Of a stretch of DNA of 64,000 nucleotides, positions 57,811 through 64,000 are shown one piece after another. Made by a program: the position numbers and the translations under genes. The stretch covers positions 48,391 through 112,390 of the forward strand of contig SZWC01003930.1 in NCBI GenBank assembly GCA_023375785.1, in the 5' to 3' direction. The notes below the pieces were generated by a model. It saw only the letters and a list, made by a program, of their open reading frames with translations. It did no database searches and was not told the DNA's origin. Each line of letters starts with the position of its first letter. Within the stretch, counting starts at the first letter, position 1. Origin of the DNA: Penium margaritaceum (lineage: Eukaryota > Streptophyta > Zygnematophyceae > Desmidiales > Peniaceae).

Positions 57811-58912
57811 TGTTGGTATGTGGGCTTTGGCCTGACACCCTTCTGAGGACAGCATGGTTAGTTTGTGTCTGGCACGATGCTCTGGTTGAGGTTATGCTGG
57901 TTGAGACACGCGGACTTGGTGATGTGTACGAGTGTGATATGGAGACCCATTTTCTCCATGTGTTATTTATGCTCCATACATGCGAGCAGGTGTGGTCAAG
58001 ACCCGGACCCCAGGGACATGTTCCAAGGTCATGAGGAGACCTAGTGGCTTTGTACCTCTTGTGTGAGGTTTGGCACATGGGTGTATGTTTTATGTCTTGC
58101 ACGGTCAAGACCAGCCACTTGGTGAGTTACACCACTGTCACGAGGATACCTTGTATTATGGTTGGTGTTTACGACAAACAGTAAGTGTAGCCCCTCACTT
58201 GTCACTATGGTGATGGCTATGCCAGCCATGGGGAGTGTAGGTTTGTGTGGCTTCCACCCGTGACGAGCTGCAGCTGTGGTGATTCTTTATACCCTGTACT
58301 GGTGGTATGAAGGAGGAGAACTCAAGAGCACAATGACACAACCCGTGATACGGACCCACCTGGCGCTGGAGCACTGATAGATGGTAGTTCCACCCACTAG
58401 TAGCTGCCAGGCAGCTGCCACAACATCTTAAGTTCCTGCCTGGATGCTCTGTATTGTTTTCTACACTCACAAGAGTTTTCATGGGGGACATCTTCTGATC
58501 TCAATTTGAATGTTTTGCATCATCCGTCCATTGATCAATGCTACACCCTATGTGTGTGACCAGTTGTAGCCTTTGAATTAAGATTTTGCATCTCTAGGTT
58601 GAGACGGCATTGCGTTTGGATAGCACTTTGCAGCGTTATGGTCAAAACAGTGGTTTTGGGCCGGTTTTGGGATGAACTGACACTGTGCGTGCTTTACGTG
58701 CCGTATGCCATGGCAGGTATCTATGCTGTGTCCTTGTCAGTTGTCATCTCTCTTTGCAATTACATTAAATTGGAGCTTCCGGACACTCTGTATGTGTCCC
58801 TACCCAGACCCTTGCAGTTTCGCGCATGACTTGTGACTGTGATCAGACACTGATTCAACGCTCATGCTTAGTTAAGTGGCAAGCTGTTAACAAGGTTCCA
58901 AGAATTCTCTCA
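57811..58912 (+). repeat. LTR-B 3' LTR, uninterrupted
   Basis: About 1102 bases from TGTTGGTATG to TCTCTCA. It aligns with the split 5' LTR. It gives the empty-site sequence for the hAT-2 insertion (GCCGTATGCCATGGCAGG near 58700). Confidence 0.85.
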
Positions 58913-58913
58913 A

Positions 58914-58934
58914 GGGGGGGGGGGGGGGGGGGGG
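58914..58934 (+). repeat. G21 homopolymer
   Basis: Twenty-one consecutive G one or two bases after the LTR-B end. It could be a replication-slippage product or an assembly-sensitive tract. Confidence 0.9.
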
Positions 58935-61700
58935 TAGACAAACGTCGTTCTTTGGATTAAGAAGTGGCGCCATGACGTCATGGACGACAAAGGTCCACAA
59001 AAACATGTCAATCCTTTCATCTATAACAACGCTGACTTGGGCATGTACATTGTGCTTGAATGACATTGCCATTGCAGATTCCAACCCATACGATGTGGGT
59101 TTGGATCAGGGTTGCACCTCAAATTCTGGCCACCACAATGAACAAGCCTGTTTTTCAAATCAGTTGAATGAAACAGTTGACACAGTTAAGAGGCATTAAT
59201 CTTGTGTAGTTTTTTCACCTCTTAACACTAGTATTTTCATCGCACATTGACTATCCAACTACTATTGACTCTTCCTAATTGATTGAGTGGACATGGACAC
59301 TGGCAACCAACCTAACCACGTGAAAAACTGTTGATGGGGTACTTCCACAGCGGGCCCCATGGATGCGCATCAGGCATGAGTCTCATTGAAAGAGGATTGG
59401 GACTGCTATGTAGCACGCAATAGGGCATTGGGATATGAGGTTGCATCATGGCCAGCATCACCAGTCACCCATGAACGGATGGCATGGACATTGGGCAAGT
59501 ACGTTCGAGTCGTGACCCGTCAACTGTTGAGAGCCATGGCCACCATGGATGCCTTCCGAGCCACCAAGTCTTTATGACCTTGTACTCTGGCTATCCTACA
59601 TTAACTTTATTCTTTTAATCTTCACGTTGCGCCCCTTTTCTGGGGGCAATGATACATGAACTTCTTGAGTTTCGTTTATAATGCTTCTCTTTGGAAGAGT
59701 ACTTTTCATATGATTTAGTCAATTTATGTCCGGCCTATGAAGTTTACCTACCATGCTTTCATACAATTTTTGCATAACTTGTCCACTTTCCGGAAACGTT
59801 CTACGTGTGAAGGATCTTTGTTTTGTGCAATTATATACATGTCACCATCGTTTGAGGCATCACATGCAATGATGTACTATGAGTAGTGACTATGTTGTCT
59901 CACCACTTTGTGCCTGAAGTCGTATGAACTATTTCAAGTTATTTCTCATCTTTCAAGGAGTTGGTGCAACCTTAGAAGATGATTCATACACCTCTCATTG
60001 GGCTCGTTCCAAATCGGACTTTAAATCCATTTCCAGAGTTATGGTCTGCTTTGTCCATGTGGACATGATGTCCTGTCCTCGTGTCAATAGCATGTAACCC
60101 CCAATCACATGAAAATTTGATTGTCATTTGTAAATTCCCGTGGTGTTTGATGAATTAAATCACCAGTGATCAAGGCTTTGCACTCCAATCATAAGGAAGG
60201 TACACATAAGCTAGAGATGATGCAAATTATTCAGTTTCATGAAAGAAATGAAGTGGAACCACTGGAGAAATTCATGGCATTCACTTCCAAAAACAGTACA
60301 ATGGAGAGAGGTCACAACTAGAAATCCAATCCTGCACATGCATTGGAAAGATTTTCACCTAATGGATAACACATGCCACGCATGGGCATGCATCTGCACA
60401 CACCTCAGCATTGTACAACACCTCGAATGCTTGGCCACATGTTATTAGGCCTTCCTCTACAACATTTCCAGTAACTTGGCTATGTGTCATCTGGCCATCT
60501 TCTGGCTTCTGCACTCTCAGCCATTGCAACATATATCCCCCCCTTACAGAAACACAACGTGTCCTCCTATGTATGGCTGTTGCGTTAGGAACTCTCATAA
60601 GAAAGAGTATGAAAGCCTAGTGAACTTGCACAAAGCAAAACATGGTGTTAGTACACAGTAACAAATGTTCCATCACGAAACAATGCAAGAAATAGGAGAA
60701 ACAATGGCAATGAGATGAATGGATAGATGCCTTAAAATGGCTCAACCAAAGCCAGCTATGTAATGCAAAGTACATCCCAGTTTACATTCACACTGCACCG
60801 TTTTCAGTCAGCATGTAAAGTTCCAATAGGCTCCTCCCTGGCACGGGCTCACAAACCATGGCGTATTGATGTTGAATGTTGCCTCCTCTACCTCATGCCT
60901 TGCTTTCCTGGTCCATTTTTCTGGGTTGTTGTCCCTGTCAGAGGTCTTGGAGTCAATCCACTGCCTCCTCTGTTCATCTACAGGAGCTAGCCTAGCCACC
61001 AGAACTACATCCGAGTTTTCCTTGTTCCCTGCACTCTAATCCCAGTAGTCCTCTTCCTCATCATGTTTTTCGTGCCACACTCCTGCTACAGTCTGCTTCT
61101 ATGTCAGCTCACCGTCCACTAAGTCTACTTCACTCTCAAGCTGAATGCTTGCTACAAGCAAAACAGTTACAAGAATTGTGCAAGTAGGGACTGCTAGCGG
61201 GGCCCCAGCTACTACTGCGTCCACATCACCCCTAGCCATGATATGCACTGTTACACCTTTGGTCGCAAGGACTACAAACATTTGCTTGAGATCTTTGGAC
61301 ACATGGATAAATTTTATTAATAGCTAAGCGTAGTTGAATGAGAAGTGTACAACAAGGCAAGCGTATACATACGATGACAAGAATCTTCATGAGGTATATG
61401 TTGGGTCTTCTGCAATTGAGCCAAGCGATGCGTGCAGCACCTTGCCATGAGTAATCACTTTGAGGATTTCCACTAAGAAGCTGGGAGGTTCCAATAATAG
61501 TATGGTTCAATTTTAGGAAGTTCGACCTCTGTGGAGAAGTCAACTGACCAGTATCAAAACACCAGTAACGTTTCCAATATCTTTGTTGACACATGTAGAA
61601 AGTGGTCAAATATGTCAGAACCTTTGGAAGCGGAATACGGAAATTTAGGGCATGTGGCCAAAATGCCCTCGGCCAAACGGTTTAAAAGTTGTGAGGTCAA
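58935..61700. other. No recognisable gene
   Basis: About 2.8 kb with only short frames (60-80 codons) and no motif. Neither terminal repeats nor sequence shared with the rest of the window was seen. Confidence 0.45.
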
Positions 61701-61739
61701 CGCACGGTGGGCCACAAATAGAAGAGTAGAAATGCCAAC

Positions 61740-63350
61740 TTCCAGAGTTTAGGGACTTGTGTATGTCAGGGACGTAGAAAACATTTTAGCAAAGTGATAG
61801 TATTTTGTCCGTGATGTACAGAAGTCCCTCAACCTCCGGATCTTTACGCTGCTCAGCTGAGAGAACTTTGGCCACCTGGTCCAACCTCCAGTGTTCCGCT
61901 TCAGAAGGACCTACCATTTTTTACCACTTTCTAGAAGGGAATACAGAAGTATCGCAAAATGTATCAATGCTTTGATATTGCTTTCACAATTTCTTAAAGG
62001 CCCTAGGATTTTACAAAACCATGGCACGATGTTCTTGAGAACCCCCGATTTCTTCGTAGAGTTTTTCAAAGCCACTACTCACGACAGAGCGTTGCACGCA
62101 TTGCTTGGCTCAAGCACCCAAGACCTATCATATTCCTAATTTTGATTCTTGCTATTATACATATGTACTGTATTTTTTTGACATTTTTCATGAAAGTATT
62201 CATATTGCTGAAGAGAAACAATTCATGTCCCAAATCCTCGGATTGTCTTCTTCTCTGTACCTCATATATGTAAACCACCCGTGTTCCGCCCCATGTAAAG
62301 CTTGGTATCAGAGCGTAGCAGCACTAGAGGGGCAGCTGCCACATTAACTACAAGGCGGCAACCTTGTACCAGTCCGTAGCAGATCTCCACTGCTCAGAAG
62401 TTTTCAGACCTTGCGACAAAGAAGGTAAACAGAGCAAGTGCATCCAAGGATGAGAAGCAGTAACTGGCAAAGACTCAGCAATGGAGGATCAGTAGTACGC
62501 AATCAGCAACGCTCTCCGGGAGAACCAGGCAGCAGCAGCAACTTTTGCAGAAAATAGCGCAATACCAACGACCCCGACGACCAACCGAATGACGGACCCC
62601 TCATGCTCGACAAACCTTTTGCCCACATTGCTGCCAATTTCGTCGACACCTGGAACAAAGGGAGGCACCAACTGGCAGTCTTGCTTCAACAAAGACCTCT
62701 GCCAAAGATACTGTGATTCAAGAGCCTCAACATCCATATGATCCAGCAACTCAGTGTGGCAGTGGAGGAGCTTCAGAATGCATGCGCATGGTAAACAGTA
62801 CTCACCAAGAGAAATCTTCAATTCTCGAGTGAGATCCAGGTTTGACGAGCATTCCCTAGGTCATTTGATCAATCAAAATCCAAAGGAACAATGGTTACAA
62901 TGTGAGCAACATGTTTACAAGTATACTTCACCACTTCTGGGATAGAAAACGACAAGAAGAGGTTGGTGGTCCAATCTAAAGACCATTCAACAACAATAGG
63001 AGACTGGAAAAGCTGGATGAATGGCATAAAAGACTAACATCATTGACCGTAGGCCTTCTACCTCTTCAGTAGATCAATTTGATGTGGCAAAACTTGCTGA
63101 CTCCACTGGAAAATTGGATGCAATTCCCACGTGCTATAGTCGCACGTTTTGGAAAAGTGAACAGGAATTCTAATTCATAATACAAGCTTCAACGCCTTGG
63201 TTTTCAGTCAAGTGTGACAGAATGTAGACAGCCTCTACGCAAAATCATTATTGGCAGTGACATTGCCCTCAATGAGCTTCATTTATACTACAACAATGGC
63301 CTCAAATGTAATATCAGGGGAGAAACATGCACATTAAGAATGAAAGAAGA
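61740..63350 (+). mobile_element. Fragment of another LTR element: LTR end, iMet primer site, leader
   Basis: TGGTATCAGAGC at 62303-62314 is the canonical plant retrotransposon primer-binding site, complementary to the 3' end of initiator tRNA-Met. The sequence before it (TATA-like TTATACATATGTACTG near 62154, AT-rich) suits an LTR. After it come a leader and a gag-like start (ATGGAGGATCAG, ~62479). No second LTR or pol is present before the window ends, so family and left edge are unknown. Broken. Confidence 0.45.
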
Positions 63351-63379
63351 CCTTTTACAAATTATTGCAGTAGTCGTCT

Positions 63380-63920
63380 GATACCCCCAATCTTGCCGCG
63401 CACTATGTTCCTTTCGCGTTCTCTGATTCCGCGTCTGGTCTGCTCCGCAACTCTGATGTTCCGCGATTCCGTGCAGCTCCCGCTTGCTGCTCCTCCGCTA
63501 TCTCTCCTGGTCTTCCGCGGATGCTTCACACCCTCTGGGTACAGCCCGTGGGCAGTGCTCCGCGGTCCGCTCCTTGCCGGCACGAGAGTCTGCCACCTTG
63601 TGGCCTCTGACTCCTACGCCCGCGGAACCCCGTTCCTCGGTCGTGCGCAAGGTCGCGGAGTCGCCGGCAGCACCCTCCACCCAACGTGCGTCCCTGGTGA
63701 TGACAATGCTCAGCGGAATCCTTGTCGGATCCAAGATAGGAAGCGGTTTGAGTGGTAAATCGTACACACACTCAGAGAGGCAGAGTTCTTCCTCCGCAGA
63801 GTGCCGCCGCGGAGAGCACTCCTCATGTCCCCCAAACAGCTGCTGATCTCAGAAGGGAAGCGGGAGTGTGAACCAGGCAGGTGCACTTGCGCGGAGCAGT
63901 GAGACAAGAGGCAGCAAGCT
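63380..63920. other. GC-rich block open in several frames on both strands
   Basis: About 540 bases, clearly richer in G/C than its left flank. Frames on the plus strand (63327-63758, 143 codons; 63484-63846, 120 codons) and minus strand (63498-63767, 89 codons) overlap. None has a recognised motif. Ser/Arg/Pro-rich composition suggests composition-driven frames, or an exon of a gene or element continuing to the right. Confidence 0.3.
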
Positions 63921-64000
63921 AGTTCTCAACATGTCAGGACTTCAGGCTCATAAGTGGAAACCAGGCTTGTATTAACTCAAATTGCACAAGGTCAGACAAA

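Larger units (their letters stand above)
35562..58912 (+). mobile_element. LTR-B, outer LTR retroelement of a nested cluster, no recognisable pol
   Basis: Direct LTR copies lie at 35562-40424 (split by hAT-2) and 57811-58912. Each starts TGTTGGTRTGTGGGC and ends CTCA. After the 5' LTR, TTGTATAAGAG (40425) resembles the iMet primer site TTGGTATCAGAG. Before the 3' LTR lies CCAAGGGGAG, a polypurine tract. The element's own interior is only ~40425-40640 and 54526-57810, about 3.5 kb, because Copia-C occupies the middle. No protease, integrase or RT block is seen in that interior, so it resembles a large non-autonomous (LARD-like) element. It is a fossil with many breaks. Confidence 0.75.

Noticed and set aside
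57398-58108. 236-codon minus-strand frame with Val/Ile/Thr runs
   Set aside because: Driven by the GAC/AAC trinucleotide tract and running into the LTR-B LTR; not a membrane protein gene.
59386-59577. 63-codon plus-strand frame
   Set aside because: Short, no motif and no context supporting a gene.

Overview
The window looks like repeat-dense intergenic DNA from a large plant-type (green lineage) nuclear genome. The evidence is the mix of Ty1/copia and Ty3/gypsy retrotransposons with intact order of parts, an intron-bearing hAT transposase with GT-AG introns, a hAT-derived MITE, solo LTRs and nested insertions. The species cannot be told from the sequence. I found no convincing host protein gene, no rRNA, no functional tRNA and no CRISPR array. 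Almost every long open frame belongs to a mobile element or is an antisense shadow of one.

Left part (1-8860). A hAT transposon enters from the left edge. Its three-exon transposase is open to a natural stop, and its right end, rich in ACTCGCGAGTC-type repeats, closes at 2743. It abuts an unassigned minus-strand frame. A tRNA-like (SINE-type) segment with a T6 tract lies near 3510-3590. From 3600 to 8060 there is no recognisable gene. A degenerate ~60-base minisatellite of about 13 units fills 8066-8843.

Centre left (8863-26400). Copia-1 (8863-15514) is a complete but decayed element with ~980-base LTRs and a perfect 5-base target duplication (CTAAC). It carries a 450-base hAT MITE. A solo LTR of the same family lies at 16464-17423 with duplication GTGTC. 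Then come a minus-strand copia remnant (17780-20250), a second RNase H fragment (20510-20985) and a decayed Ty3/gypsy element (about 20990-26400).

Middle (26400-35560). After a short GC-rich stretch there is a ~6.5 kb AT-rich block (27330-33890) with no recognisable gene, then unassigned sequence.

Centre right (35562-58912) is one nested structure. An outer LTR element, here called LTR-B, has ~1.1 kb LTRs at 35562-40424 (split by hAT-2) and 57811-58912, with a tRNA-iMet-like primer site and a polypurine tract but no recognisable pol. Inside it sits a minus-strand element, Copia-C (about 40640-54525). Inside the reverse transcriptase of Copia-C sits plus-strand Copia-2 (42308-48688). Order of events: LTR-B, then Copia-C and hAT-2 independently, then Copia-2.

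Right end (58935-64000). Mostly unassigned, with a 21-base G run, a fragment of another LTR element marked by a canonical iMet primer site at 62303, and a GC-rich block at 63400-63900 open in several frames on both strands. The elements do not form a pathway. The one working relation suggested is that the hAT-1 transposase could act on the MITE, whose ends resemble those of hAT-1.
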